This document shows positions 6,934 through 17,131 of a DNA stretch of 64,000 bases, piece by piece. The stretch's first letter is position 1; each line of letters begins with the position of its first letter. Location: positions 1 through 64,000 of the forward strand of contig NZ_BAXB01000020.1 in assembly GCF_000698145.1 (NCBI RefSeq). Direction: 5' to 3'. The translations under genes and the position numbers were made by a program. Below the pieces are notes generated by a model. It did no database searches and was not told where the DNA came from. It saw only the letters and a list, made by a program, of their open reading frames with translations. Source of the stretch: Geomicrobium sp. JCM 19039 (GTDB lineage Bacteria > Bacillota > Bacilli > Bacillales > Marinococcaceae).

Positions 6934-8148
6934 ATGAATTTTACATTAAGCGAAGAACAAAAAATGGTTCAAAAAACGGTACGGAATTTTGTGGATAAAG
7001 AGATTATTCCGCACATCGGTGAGTGGGATGAGAACATGCACTTTGAACGCAGTGTGGTTGACCAAATGTCCACCCTTGGATTTATGGGCATTTGTATTCC
7101 TGAGCAATATGGTGGAAGCGGTATGGATTACAACACACTCGCCATTGTATGTGAAGAGTTGGAGCGTGGGGATACGGCGTTTCGGACGGCTGCTTCTGTG
7201 CACATCGGTCTCAACAGCATGACAATTCTGCAATGGGGGAACAATGAACAAAAACAAAAATACTTAACGCCACTAGCGCAAGGTGAGAAAATTGGCGCGT
7301 TCGGATTGACAGAACCGAATGCAGGTTCTGATGTGGCTGCGATGAATACAACAGCGAAGAAAAATGGCGACCACTATGTGTTGAATGGGTCAAAAACATG
7401 GATTTCCCTCTGTGATGTAGCAGATACATTTATCGTATTTGCCTATACCGGCGAGAAAGACAAAAAGCATTCCAGCATATCGGCATTCATCGTGGAACGT
7501 GATTTTGAAGGCTTCAGCTCGAAAGCGATTAAAGGCAAGCTTGGCATTCGTGCAGGAAATACAGGTGAGATCTTCTTTGATAACGTAAAGATTCCAAAAG
7601 AAAATCTGTTAGGTGAAGAAGGAGAAGGGTTCAAAATTGCAATGTCTGCGTTGGATAATGGTCGATTCACTGTCGCTGCAGGAGCATGTGGACTCATTAT
7701 GGCAAGCTTGGAAGCATCTGTATCTTACTGTCATGAACGAAAGACATTTGGTACAGAAATTGGGAAGCATCAACTCGTCCAACAGATGATTGCCAACATG
7801 GAAGCCAACCTACAAATCAGTCGCCTGCTCGTGTTCAAGGCAGGGGAATTGAAAAACCAAGGCGTTCGGAATACTCGGGAAACATCACTTGCCAAATGGC
7901 AATCGTGTAACTTTGCGAACGAAGCAGCGAATGATGCTGTTCAAATACATGGAGCATACGGATATTCCAATGAGTATCCTGTCGAGCGGTATTTACGGAA
8001 CTCAAAAGCTCCCGTAATCTATGAAGGAACGCGTGAAATTCATACACTGATGCAAGCACGATATGCGCTTGGGTATACAGAAGATAAACCACTCCGAAAG
8101 ATGTTACCTGCGTGGCCTTTTGAAAAGTCAACAATCGCACAAGACTAA
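6934..8148 (+). CDS. Acyl-CoA dehydrogenase
   Basis: A 404-residue flavoenzyme that introduces an alpha-beta double bond in an acyl-CoA and passes electrons to ETF. It has the N-terminal helical domain, FAD/substrate signatures GAFGLTEPNAGSD (about residues 126-138) and WISLCDVADTF, and the C-terminal QIHGAYGYSNEYPVERYLRN with the catalytic-type Glu in VIYEGTREIHTLM (about 370). The C-terminal YEGT pattern and the CaiB-type CoA-transferase 16 bases downstream resemble glutaryl-CoA dehydrogenase/CoA-transferase pairs, but short branched-chain substrates are possible. ATG 6934 has GGAGAGGG upstream. Confidence 0.9.
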   Translation: MNFTLSEEQKMVQKTVRNFVDKEIIPHIGEWDENMHFERSVVDQMSTLGFMGICIPEQYGGSGMDYNTLAIVCEELERGDTAFRTAASVHIGLNSMTILQWGNNEQKQKYLTPLAQGEKIGAFGLTEPNAGSDVAAMNTTAKKNGDHYVLNGSKTWISLCDVADTFIVFAYTGEKDKKHSSISAFIVERDFEGFSSKAIKGKLGIRAGNTGEIFFDNVKIPKENLLGEEGEGFKIAMSALDNGRFTVAAGACGLIMASLEASVSYCHERKTFGTEIGKHQLVQQMIANMEANLQISRLLVFKAGELKNQGVRNTRETSLAKWQSCNFANEAANDAVQIHGAYGYSNEYPVERYLRNSKAPVIYEGTREIHTLMQARYALGYTEDKPLRKMLPAWPFEKSTIAQD

Positions 8149-8164
8149 CTCATACTGGAGGTAG

Positions 8165-9354
8165 ATGATGCAAGGAGCACTAAAAGGTGTGAAAGTCCTC
8201 GATCTTTCTAGAGTATTAGCAGGGCCGCTCGGCACGATGTTGCTTGCCGATTTAGGAGCAGAAGTTGTGCGTGTCGAGCAGCCTGGAGGAAGTGATGACA
8301 TTCGGCACTGGTGGCCGTTCTCCGGGGAAGAAAGCACGTACTACTTGTCAGCAAATCGCAACAAAAAGTCCATTACATTGAACTTGAAAAGTGAGCGAGG
8401 CAGAAGCTTGTTTGAAGACATGGTCCGCCAGGCAGATGTGGTCGTAGAGAACTTTAAAGCTGGAACACTCGCGCGACTCGGCTTAAGCTATGAGCATCTC
8501 ACTTCGATAAATTCGAGATTAATTCTCTGTTCTGTGACTGGATACGGGCAAGACGGTCCTTATCATAAACAGCCAGGGTATGACCCTGTCATTCAAGCAG
8601 TCGCTGGACTTATGGATGTCACTGGCGAAGCAGATGGAGAGGCGACACGTGTCGGCACACCTGTTGTAGATATTATGACTTCCCATTATGTGTGCATTAG
8701 CATTCTAGCGGCATTACGTTCACGAGACGAGAGTGGAAAAGGGCAGCACATTGATCTCTCTTTGCTAGATGTTCAAGTGAGTTCCCTTGCCAACATTTCC
8801 AGTAGCTATTTGATGAACGGGCATGTGTCCAAACGCGCAGGAAATGCGCATGGGAATATTACACCGTATGAAACCTTTCTTTGTCGTGACAAGCCGCTCA
8901 TGATCGCTGCTGGCAACGACCGGATGTTTGCTGCACTGTGCAACGTCATTGGCCAAGAGTCATTAGCCGAGGACCCTCGTTTTCGTACGAATGCCGACCG
9001 CATCGCTCATCGAAGTGAGCTAAGAGCAATTCTTGAATCAGTATTTAAGACAGAACGAGCGGATGCATGGGCGGAGAAATTGGCAGCAAATCAAGTACCT
9101 TGTGGACCAGTGAACAACATTGAGCAAGTATTCCAGCATGACCAAGTAAAACATCGAGACATGGTCGTTGAGCATTCTCATTCATCACTTGGAACGTACA
9201 AAGGGGTTAGAAACCCGATTCTATCTGATGGGCATGCGTTAGATGTCAACAGCGCACCACCCACACTTGGAGAGCATACGGCATCATTTTTGTCGGAATG
9301 GTTTAATTTTGATCAAAAAACGATTGATGATCTAAAAAAGAGGGTATCATATAG
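8165..9354 (+). CDS. CaiB/BaiF-type CoA-transferase (family III), C-terminal frameshift
   Basis: About 396 residues. Family III enzymes move CoA between acids through a catalytic Asp, here in GYDPVIQAVAGLMDVTG (about residue 141). Other signatures: VLDLSRVLAGPLGTMLLADLGAEVVRVE at the N-terminus and PCGPVNNIEQVF near 315. As read, the frame runs on to 9382 with an odd tail (RVSYRQRLFALYN). Adding one A to the run at 9343-9348 gives the usual family ending LKKEGII and a stop at 9352-9354, so I take that end. GGAGG precedes ATG 8165/8168. It partners with the dehydrogenase upstream. Confidence 0.88.
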
Positions 9355-9381
9355 ACAGAGGCTTTTTGCTCTGTACAATTG

Positions 9382-9436
9382 AACAAACGTGGCTAGCTGC
9401 TGCAGAAGATGCAGGAGTAGCCTTCGTTTGTTTTTA
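9382..9436 (+). terminator. Intrinsic terminator after the CoA-transferase gene
   Basis: AACAAACG-T-GGCTA pairs with TAGCC-TT-CGTTTGTT around a 22-base loop, followed by TTTTT. Confidence 0.8.
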
Positions 9437-9478
9437 TGTTTATGCGTACAGAGAATTTTCAGTTGGGGGCGAAACAAC

Positions 9479-10942
9479 ATGTATACGTATAAAAAAGAAT
9501 GGTCGTTAGAAACAAGCGAATCAGCGGTGATTATTGGTGTCGGCACGGAAGATGCGGGGTTACCAGACGCATTAACTCATGGAACGAATAACTTACATGA
9601 TCTGCTTAATAAGAAATATCCACACATAAAAAAGCAAAAAGGAAAAGTAACAAGCTTTACGGTCCCATCAGGAAGTGAGTGGACGACGCTCATTTTTGTT
9701 GGAAAGGGGGACGATACGGAAATTTCATCTTTGAAAGAGTCATTAGGCGCAGGTTTCCAAGCTGCTTCAGACGATGCGAAAGTAGCGGTGTTAATCGATA
9801 CTTTTACGAATGATCGCTTTGATTCTACCAATGTTGCACAAGCAGCTGCAGAGATGGGGCATGTGTCCACATACACCTTTGATGCGTACAAAACAAATAA
9901 ACAAGAAAAACCAGATCAAAGGATCACTTTCTATACAAACGGTGAGGCGAATGAGGCGGCTATTGCAGCTGGAACAGCGACGGCAAAAGGGGTAAATCTA
10001 GCGAGAACACTCGTAAACATTCCGGCCAATGATCTGACCCCAGTAGCGCTTGCTGGTGAAGCAAGAGCATTGGCAAGCCGTTTTGACCATTTCTCATTTG
10101 ATGTGTTGGGCAATGAACAACTTGAAGAAATGGGTATGGACGCGTTACTTTCAGTGAACAAAGGTTCAGATCTGCCAGCGCAAATGATTGTTCTTCGATA
10201 TCAAGGGCAAGAAACGTGGAGCGAACCCCTCACTTTTGTCGGAAAAGGTTTAACTTATGATACAGGCGGGTATTCATTGAAACCAGCGGATGGTATGAAA
10301 ACGATGAAGTCTGACATGGGGGGTGCGGCTTCCGTACTTGGTGCGATGGAAGTCGTGGGTCACCTTCAGCCAGACGTGAATGTAATGGCCGTCATTCCGT
10401 CTACAGAGAATATGGTAAATGGACAGGCTATGCGTCCCGGTGACGTAATTGGCTCATTTGATGGGCAAACGATTGAAGTGACGAATACCGATGCTGAAGG
10501 TCGACTTGCTCTTGCGGACGGTGTGTCTTATGCAAAGCATCTCGGTGCAGCGAAAATTGTTGATGTTGCAACCCTTACAGGTGCATGTGTCGTTGCTCTT
10601 GGTGACGTCGTTACGGGTTCGGTATCGAATAACGATGATTTTTATGCTCAAGCAGAGCAAGCAGCGAAACAATCGGGAGAATCGATCTGGCGCTTTCCGA
10701 CACATCCTCATTACTATGAGATGCTTAAGCAAACAGACGTTGCTGACTTGAATAATGCTCCAGGCCGATTAGCAGGAAGTATTACGGCAGGTCTTTTCAT
10801 ACAATCATTTGTAAAAGACACTCCATGGGTTCACTTGGATATTGCCGGTACATCATTCCTTGATCGTGTCACGCCAATGGGACCAAAAGGTGGAACTGGC
10901 GTGATGGTACGTACATTGGCAACAATGGCGTTAGATCAGTAG
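9479..10942 (+). CDS. pepA: Leucyl aminopeptidase, M17 family (YuiE-like)
   Basis: A 487-residue cytosolic two-metal aminopeptidase that removes N-terminal residues from peptides. The M17 catalytic core is clear: VGKGLTYDTGGYSLKP (metal Lys and Asp, about 257-272), MKSDMGGAASV and the signature NTDAEGRLALAD (about 337-348). ATG 9479 follows GGGGGCG; an upstream extension to 9389 overlaps the terminator and is not used. In B. subtilis yuiE is in this locus. A DUF3870-type gene follows after 35 bases. Confidence 0.95.
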   Translation: MYTYKKEWSLETSESAVIIGVGTEDAGLPDALTHGTNNLHDLLNKKYPHIKKQKGKVTSFTVPSGSEWTTLIFVGKGDDTEISSLKESLGAGFQAASDDAKVAVLIDTFTNDRFDSTNVAQAAAEMGHVSTYTFDAYKTNKQEKPDQRITFYTNGEANEAAIAAGTATAKGVNLARTLVNIPANDLTPVALAGEARALASRFDHFSFDVLGNEQLEEMGMDALLSVNKGSDLPAQMIVLRYQGQETWSEPLTFVGKGLTYDTGGYSLKPADGMKTMKSDMGGAASVLGAMEVVGHLQPDVNVMAVIPSTENMVNGQAMRPGDVIGSFDGQTIEVTNTDAEGRLALADGVSYAKHLGAAKIVDVATLTGACVVALGDVVTGSVSNNDDFYAQAEQAAKQSGESIWRFPTHPHYYEMLKQTDVADLNNAPGRLAGSITAGLFIQSFVKDTPWVHLDIAGTSFLDRVTPMGPKGGTGVMVRTLATMALDQ

Positions 10943-10977
10943 ACGAATCGTAAAAGGAGAGGGTCTCGATCGCATTT

Positions 10978-11279
10978 TTGCACACGCGTTTTATTGCAGG
11001 ACATGCAAAGTTACCACAAGGTATGGCAGCGAAAAGCGTGTTCGACACATTGACCATTACCGCGGAAGTTGATTATAAGTATGGCGTGATCCTTGAGGCT
11101 TCTTGTACATTAGCGACCGATCATGGCCGCCAATACATCCATGACCTTCTCAAAGGGACTAGCTTAGGGAGGGCCCAGAAGAAGCGGAGAAACTTGTCGA
11201 AGAGTATTATAAAGGTAAGGCCGCAAACGCGCTCGTTGCGGCTGTTAGAGATCTTCATAAGCAATACGAATTGCTCTAA
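10978..11279 (+). CDS. DUF3870-like protein, frameshifted as sequenced
   Basis: About 100 residues after correcting one missing base. The first part reads FIAGHAKLPQGMAAKS, then a strand VDYKYGVILEASCTLATDHG. After a missing G near 11166-11170 the frame continues as GPEEAEKLVEEYYKG and ends AVRDLHKQYELL at TAA 11277-11279. This pattern fits the DUF3870 family, function unknown. The start is uncertain: TTG 10978 lies 15 bases after AAAAGGAGAGGG. A terminator follows directly. Confidence 0.7.
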
Positions 11280-11282
11280 TCT

Positions 11283-11317
11283 AAAGGGGGTCATGCATGT
11301 GCAGAGACCCCCTTTCT
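11283..11317 (+). terminator. Intrinsic terminator
   Basis: AAAGGGGGTC / GACCCCCTTT stem followed by CTT; it separates the DUF3870 gene from the ThDP enzyme gene. Confidence 0.8.
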
Positions 11318-11341
11318 TGATTAATAAGAGGAGGAATCGAC

Positions 11342-12990
11342 ATGCGTTACCAAAAAACAATGACTGCAGGAGAAGCTGTAGTAGAGTGTATGAAGATTGA
11401 GAATGTTACACGGGCATTTACAGTGCCTGGGGAAAGTTTTTTGGCAGTGCTTGATGCGCTTGAAGGACAAGAGAGCATTGAATTGATCGTGAACAGGCAT
11501 GAAGGCGGTGCCGGTTTTATGGCGGAGGGGTACGCAAGATCCACAGGCAAGGTCGGCGTTGCTATGGCTACAAGAGGTGTTGGGGCAGCGAATATCTCCA
11601 TCGCCGTGCATACTGCATTTCAAGATTCCACACCAATGGTCGTTTTTCTAGGTCAAGTAAAGCGTGAATTTCTCGGCCGTGAAGGATTCCAAGAAGTGAA
11701 CTTTGATCATAACTTCAATGAAATTGCCAAATGGACGACAGAAATTCGTGACAGTCACCGGGTTCCTGAACTCGTTCAAAAAGCCTTTCGCGTCGCGCAA
11801 ACAGGTAGACCAGGTCCGGTTATTGTCTCGTTACCTGAAGATATGCTGACAGAAACGACAACGATGAACTTTGGTCCCCCTACTTCCATTCCAGCTCCTG
11901 CACCTTCAACGATTGAAGTCGAAACATTCCAACGTTTGTTTGGAGCAGCTAAGAAGCCGATCGTCATTGCAGGTGGTGGGGTAAGTTCATCAGAAGGCGA
12001 GTTGGCATTACGCCGGTTTGTCGAGAAATTCAAACTACCACTCGTTGCGGGGTTCCGTAGACAAGGAATTATTGATAATGATCATGAAGCGTACATTGGC
12101 CATATGGCCTTGCCGCGGCGCCAACACTTGTAGATCATTTTAAAGAAGCGGACCTTGTCATTGCGATAGGAACAAGGCTTTCAGAAGCGACTTCTCAAGA
12201 TTATACGTTGTTACATTGGGACCAGACGCTTATCCATATTGATATAGACGAGAGTACAATTGGAAAAGTCTACCCACCTGATTTAGGCATTGTCTCTCAT
12301 GCTGTCAATGCGCTGCAAGCCTTTACTGACGTTGTGGTAGAAAGGGATTGGAGTGATTGGCAAAAAGTGTGTCGCAAGTCTCATAGTGAGTTGATGGCTG
12401 TAGAAAAGGATGATTCAATCTATAGCCACGTAATGGAGACGTTAAATGAAGAATTGGATCCAAATGCCGTCATTACATGTGATGCAGGAAACTTTGCCAC
12501 ATGGTTGCACAACCAACTCGTTATTAAAGATTCACACCTGTTTTTAGGTCCAACGAATGGGGCGATGGGCTATGGCATCCCATCAGCGATTGGAGCAAAA
12601 ATCGCAGAACCACACCGAACGGTTGTATCATTTAACGGTGACGGTGGAGGCATGATGACCATTCAAGAGATTGAAACGTCCGTAAGGCATAAAGCTCCTA
12701 TCATCATCTTGCTATTTGATAACCAAAATTATGGAACCATTCGCATGCACCAGGAAATGTACTATCCAGATAAGGTAATTGGTACGGCGTTAGGAGAAGT
12801 AGACTTTGCAAAAGTGGCTGAAGGGATGGGTGCGATTGGCATGGAAGTGAAGTCAAAAGATGAGTTTCTTCCGGCCTTTCAAAAAGCGATTCAACAAGAT
12901 CGCACTGTGCTAATTGATATCAAATGCTTTGAAGAAAACTACGTCGCCAACCGAAAAACGTATGAAGATGTAAAGGGTTCAAAAGTGTAG
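11342..12990 (+). CDS. ThDP-dependent enzyme, acetolactate-synthase-like large subunit, frameshifted
   Basis: About 550 residues. The N-terminal PYR domain carries the catalytic Glu in NRHEGGAGFMAEGYAR (about residue 52). The central domain follows, and the C-terminal ThDP-binding motif starts FNGDGGGMMT (about 430) and ends at DNQNYGT. Around 12105, ATGGCC should be ATGGGCC: adding one G joins HMGLAAAPTLVDHFKEAD in a single frame. No small regulatory subunit gene is adjacent, so a biosynthetic IlvB role is unproven; other ThDP decarboxylases of this fold (oxalyl-CoA-, glyoxylate-type) remain possible. Confidence 0.85.
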
Positions 12991-12991
12991 T

Positions 12992-13025
12992 AAAAAGGGA
13001 TCATCAGTTGATGATCCTTTTTTCT
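12992..13025. terminator. Convergent terminator
   Basis: AAAAAGGGATCATCA / TGATGATCCTTTTTT stem. It ends the ThDP gene and, on the minus strand, the ABC operon; it overlaps the last codon region of the latter. Confidence 0.88.
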
Positions 13026-14316
13026 ACTTTAATAAGCTGTTAATCCGTTCTGCTGCTTCATCTAACGCTTCTTGTGGTGTTTGATTGTCCTCAATTAATG
13101 CAGATGTAATGGCATCGTTCAATATATTTTGAGCTTGGGCGTAATTAGCGTTTAGTGGACGAGGACCTGCATACTCAAGTTGGTCAACAGCCACTTTATA
13201 TTGAGGGACTTGCTCGTATAAGGACTCCATTTCCTCACTTTCAATTGCGGACTCTCTCATTGGAAGGTAACCTGTGTTTGTACTTGCAGTAATCGTCTGT
13301 TCCGGCTCTGTCATCCATTTAATAAATTCCCAAGCTGCCATCTTTTCTTCTTCAGGGTGTCCTGATACCATAACAAGGTTTGCGCCACCTGTTGGTGTGC
13401 CGTATTGTTCGTTTTGAGGCATAAAAGCGGTGTTTACTTCAAAGCCAGCTTCTTCAGCTATGGATAGGTAGTTTGTTAGATCAGCTGTAGAGCTGAATAC
13501 CATGCCAGCGTTTTGATTGGTAAAATCTTGAAGAGCGATTTGCCCTGCTTCGTCTCCTGTAGGAACTTTAATGGTCCCCTCATCGTGCATTCTTTGGATA
13601 AACTCAACCGCTGCGACCCCTGGAGCTTCATTAAAAGTAGCTTCAGTCTCATCATCATTTAACACCGATCCACCGCTTTGTTTGACAAAGGCTTCGTAAA
13701 ACCAAATGTTTACCGGCATGGTCATTCCGACACCGCCCTCGTCATTCGTTAATGCACGCGCATACTCCTCAAATTCTTCCCACGTTTCAGGTCCTGAAGA
13801 GTCGAGTCCGGCTTCTTCCATCATCGTTTTGTTAACATATAGAATTGGTGTACTCCTAAGATAGGGAAGTCCGTAGATACCTTCCCCAATATAAGAGTTG
13901 CCCATTAATCCTTCTACAAAGTCGTTAAGGTCAATATTGTCTTCTTCTATATAAGATGTAAGGTCTTCGGTCATACCAGCTTCTGCAAAGGCCCCCATTG
14001 AAGCAATTTCATTAAGGGTAACATGTGGAGCATTTCCTGCTGCAATGCTTGCTTGTGTTTGGGAATGCAAGTCTTCGTAATTGCCTTGGTAGTGGGCATG
14101 GACAATGATATCATCTTGGACTTCGTTAAATTGTTCCACAAGCGCTTCGTTGTTCTCACCAATCTTATCACCAAACGCATACCAATATTCTATCTCAATC
14201 GGATCATTTGAAAGCGATTCGGTCGCCTCTGTTGATTCACCTTCGTTTTCTCCACAAGCTGTAAGCATTAGTGCTGACATTGAAATGACGAGTAAATAAA
14301 AATTAGGTTTCCGCAT
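13024..14316 (-). CDS. ABC sugar/glycerol-phosphate-type solute-binding lipoprotein (UgpB-like)
   Basis: A 430-residue extracellular binding protein of family 1. The signal peptide MRKPNFYLLVISMSALMLTA is followed by the lipobox Cys. Mature sequence IEIEYWYAFGDKIGENNEALVEQFNE and GNAPHVTLNEIASMGAFAEAG resembles UgpB. ATG 14316 is chosen because AAAAAAGGAGCTACCCTT precedes it; a longer frame to 14388 lacks a signal peptide at its start. It is the last gene of a five-gene minus-strand operon. The ligand (glycerol-3-phosphate, glycerophosphodiester or a sugar) is inferred from neighbours. Confidence 0.88.
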   Translation of the reverse strand: MRKPNFYLLVISMSALMLTACGENEGESTEATESLSNDPIEIEYWYAFGDKIGENNEALVEQFNEVQDDIIVHAHYQGNYEDLHSQTQASIAAGNAPHVTLNEIASMGAFAEAGMTEDLTSYIEEDNIDLNDFVEGLMGNSYIGEGIYGLPYLRSTPILYVNKTMMEEAGLDSSGPETWEEFEEYARALTNDEGGVGMTMPVNIWFYEAFVKQSGGSVLNDDETEATFNEAPGVAAVEFIQRMHDEGTIKVPTGDEAGQIALQDFTNQNAGMVFSSTADLTNYLSIAEEAGFEVNTAFMPQNEQYGTPTGGANLVMVSGHPEEEKMAAWEFIKWMTEPEQTITASTNTGYLPMRESAIESEEMESLYEQVPQYKVAVDQLEYAGPRPLNANYAQAQNILNDAITSALIEDNQTPQEALDEAAERINSLLK

Positions 14317-14338
14317 AAGGGTAGCTCCTTTTTTAGTA

Positions 14339-15175
14339 TTATTTGACGCCTGTATAGACAAACGCACGAATAATTTGACGTTGAGCAAAGAAGAACATGA
14401 TTAGAATCGGTACGACAAGAATCATATTTCCAGCCATCATAATATGCCAGGCAACTCCCCCTTCTACATTGGTCAATGCTGCGATTCCTACAGGGAGTGT
14501 TCGACTTGAATCTGAGGTTGTCATGACAAGTGGCCAGAAATAGTCGTTCCAATGTGTAATGAAGCTGAAAAGTAAAAGGGTGATAATTGTTGGTTTTGCC
14601 ATAGGGACCATAATTTTATAAATAATCTTCCATTCACTTGCTTGATCGAGTCGAGCGGCTTCTAGTAATTCTTCAGGCACTTGTTTAAAGCTTTGCCGTA
14701 GCATGAAAATTCCAAAAGCATTGGCTGCGAATGGTAAGATCAGTGCGAGGTGAGTATCTAAAATTCCCCAAGAGCTAAATTGCAGATACACAGGTAAAAA
14801 GATTAATTGTGTTGGAATCATAAGTGTAATCATTGTTAGCGCGAACAATGTACGATCTGCAAAGAATTGATAACGAGCAAACGCATACGCTGCAGGGACA
14901 ATGGTTAGAAATTGTAGGATAAGGATGGAAAATGTGACGATTAGGCTGTTGACTAAGTATCTAAAAAAAGGACCGGACTCCCATGCTAGGGTAAAATTTT
15001 CAAAACGAATGGTTTCAGGAATCCAGACGGGTGGGAACGTGATCGTTTCACTCAGCGACTTGACTGAAGTTACAGCCATCCAAACAAAGGGCGTAGCGAA
15101 AATCAAAATAATCAAAACGAGACTAGTGACGTTCAACAGTTTCAAAAACAATTGATGGATTCTCACGACAATCAC
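14339..15175 (-). CDS. ABC transporter permease (UgpE/MalG-like)
   Basis: A 278-residue inner membrane protein with about six transmembrane segments. The EAA loop that docks the ATPase is visible as EELLEAARLDQASEWKIIYKI (about 185-205), and the end RQIIRAFVYTGVK is typical of MalG/UgpE. Start GTG 15175 (or GTG 15166) has AAAGGC upstream. It lies 6 bases after the first permease gene and 22 before the binding protein gene. Confidence 0.92.
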   Translation of the reverse strand: MIVVRIHQLFLKLLNVTSLVLIILIFATPFVWMAVTSVKSLSETITFPPVWIPETIRFENFTLAWESGPFFRYLVNSLIVTFSILILQFLTIVPAAYAFARYQFFADRTLFALTMITLMIPTQLIFLPVYLQFSSWGILDTHLALILPFAANAFGIFMLRQSFKQVPEELLEAARLDQASEWKIIYKIMVPMAKPTIITLLLFSFITHWNDYFWPLVMTTSDSSRTLPVGIAALTNVEGGVAWHIMMAGNMILVVPILIMFFFAQRQIIRAFVYTGVK

Positions 15176-15181
15176 TGCCTT

Positions 15182-16057
15182 TTATTGATAATGAACGCGA
15201 CGACTCACGAGCAAGAAGTAAAGAACGGTAAAGATTGAAAGTACGATAAGAAGTACGACCCCAGCTGCAGAAGCATAGCCAAGTTGAAAGAAACGAAACC
15301 CATATTCATATATGAAGTAAACGAGAGTGCTTGTTGAATTTAAAGGTCCGCCCTGTGTCATAATGTCGATCGTTTCGAACACTTGAAAGCTGCTGATCAC
15401 ATTAATAATTACTAGAAAGAAGAGCGTTGGAGAAATTAACGGCAATGTGATCTTTAAAAAAGATGTGAATGTACTTGATTGGTCAAGTTCGGCAGCTTCG
15501 TAAAGGTACGAAGGTATGCTCTGAAGACCGGCGATAAGAATAAGTGTATTAAATCCAACGCTTTTCCAAATAGCCACAATGACTAAGGAATACAGTGCAG
15601 TGTCTGGGGAAGCTAACCATTCTGATTGGGGCAGTCCAAAAAGTTCAAGGAGCCAATTTAATAAACCATATTGAGGGTCCATCAACCACATCCAAAGCAT
15701 AGCAATGGAGACAAGAGAGATAATGTGGGGGCTAAAAATAGCGCCTTGTACAAATCCATATAGCTTCGTTGGTTTGTTAATCCAAAGAGCAAGCAAAAGT
15801 GCAATAACCGTAGTGATCACTACACTTAATAATGTAAATATGACGGTATTCTCCACAGATTGGAGAAATTCTGGATGATCGTATAATGCACGATAGTTAT
15901 TCATTCCTACAAAGTTTTTATCGGGACTTATGAAGTTCCAATCATGGAAACTTAGATATACCATATAGCCAATTGGATAGATGAAAAACAGCAAAAAAAC
16001 AAGCAATGCGGGTGCGATCATCGTATACGGCCGGAGAGTCATCCATAAGTGGTTCAT
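15182..16057 (-). CDS. ABC transporter permease (UgpA/MalF-like)
   Basis: A 291-residue permease with about six transmembrane segments. Signatures: PALLVFLLFFIYPIGYMVYLSFHDW at the N-terminus and the EAA motif LYEAAELDQSSTFTSFLKITLP (about 205-226), then FQVFETIDIMTQGGPLNSTSTLVYFIYEYGF, common in UgpA-type subunits. Its start overlaps the ATPase stop by 4 bases, so the two are translationally coupled. Confidence 0.93.
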   Translation of the reverse strand: MNHLWMTLRPYTMIAPALLVFLLFFIYPIGYMVYLSFHDWNFISPDKNFVGMNNYRALYDHPEFLQSVENTVIFTLLSVVITTVIALLLALWINKPTKLYGFVQGAIFSPHIISLVSIAMLWMWLMDPQYGLLNWLLELFGLPQSEWLASPDTALYSLVIVAIWKSVGFNTLILIAGLQSIPSYLYEAAELDQSSTFTSFLKITLPLISPTLFFLVIINVISSFQVFETIDIMTQGGPLNSTSTLVYFIYEYGFRFFQLGYASAAGVVLLIVLSIFTVLYFLLVSRRVHYQ

Positions 16058-17118
16058 TGGACGATTCCTTTTATTTCTCGCTCGACTCCTTTAGGGGGTG
16101 CAATGCATGAATTGTTTTTCTTGAAGGAGTAAATATCTTCTTCTTTCACAGTCAAGTAAAGATTTTTCGAGTTGATTATTGGTTGTTGAAAAGTTTTTGC
16201 AAATAAGGTGCCGGCAAAGGTATCGAGTTGGTAAATAATTTCAGTGCCAAGTGTTTCGCGAGCAAGGACGGTGCAGGGCAGTGAGAAATGCAAACGACTC
16301 GGTTGAGCTGCAAGCATTATTTTTTCAGGACGAAACCCAATTTTTGTAGGTATGCTTTTCTTCCAGGTCGCTGCGGGCAGCATTGTTGTGTCAATAATGT
16401 TCATGGGGGGTGTACCGATAAATTGTGCGGTAAATAAGTTTTTAGGGTAGTCATACATCGTAAGTGGGGCAGCAATCTGTTGGACTTCACCTTTATCGAG
16501 CAAAACGATTTCGTCTGCCATTGACATCGCTTCAACTTGATCGTGTGTAACATAGACGAAAGTCGTTCCTAACCTCTGGTGTAACTGCACGAGTTCAGCC
16601 CGCATTTGATGACGGAGCTTGGCATCTAAGTTTGAAAGCGGCTCATCAAGTATGAATACTTCTGGTTTTTTTACCATCGCTCGTGCAAGGGCAACACGTT
16701 GACGTTGTCCACCAGATAATTTTTGTGGTTTTTTGTGTAAATACGGAGTCAGCCCAACGATTTCTGTGATTTCCTCGATCAGTTGTTTTCTTTCGTATTT
16801 AGGTATTTTTCTATTTTTTAAACCGAATTCTATATTTCCCCAAACAGTCATTGTTGGATATAGCGCGTAATTTTGAAAGACCATGGCCACATCTCGTTTT
16901 CCTGCAGAGATATCATTCACACAGCGATCACCAATGAAGATATCTCCGCTGCTCTGCTTTTCAAGACCAGCAATCATACGTAAAGTCGTTGATTTTCCGC
17001 AGCCTGAAGGACCAACGAGCACAGTAAATGAGCCATCTTTTATCTCCATGTTCATAGTAGGTATGACGGTTTCATCCCCAAATTTTTTCGTGATATTATG
17101 AAATGTGATTTTTGCCAT
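16054..17118 (-). CDS. ABC transporter ATPase (UgpC/MsmX-like)
   Basis: A 354-residue ATPase of the sugar-importer class. Walker A GPSGCGKST (about 38-46), signature LSGGQRQRVALARAM (about 135), Walker B VFILDEPLSNLDA and the switch His in YVTHDQ are present, followed by a C-terminal TOBE-type region. ATG 17118 is chosen because TAGGAGG lies about 8 bases upstream; the longer frame to 17229 runs into the phosphoesterase gene. It pairs with the two permeases below. Confidence 0.94.
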   Translation of the reverse strand: MAKITFHNITKKFGDETVIPTMNMEIKDGSFTVLVGPSGCGKSTTLRMIAGLEKQSSGDIFIGDRCVNDISAGKRDVAMVFQNYALYPTMTVWGNIEFGLKNRKIPKYERKQLIEEITEIVGLTPYLHKKPQKLSGGQRQRVALARAMVKKPEVFILDEPLSNLDAKLRHQMRAELVQLHQRLGTTFVYVTHDQVEAMSMADEIVLLDKGEVQQIAAPLTMYDYPKNLFTAQFIGTPPMNIIDTTMLPAATWKKSIPTKIGFRPEKIMLAAQPSRLHFSLPCTVLARETLGTEIIYQLDTFAGTLFAKTFQQPIINSKNLYLTVKEEDIYSFKKNNSCIAPPKGVEREIKGIVQ

Positions 17119-17131
17119 CGCGCACTGCCTC

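Noticed and set aside
9354-9382. C-terminal tail RVSYRQRLFALYN of the CoA-transferase
   Set aside because: Adding one A at the preceding homopolymer gives the family-typical ending LKKEGII and stop; the tail is a frameshift artefact.
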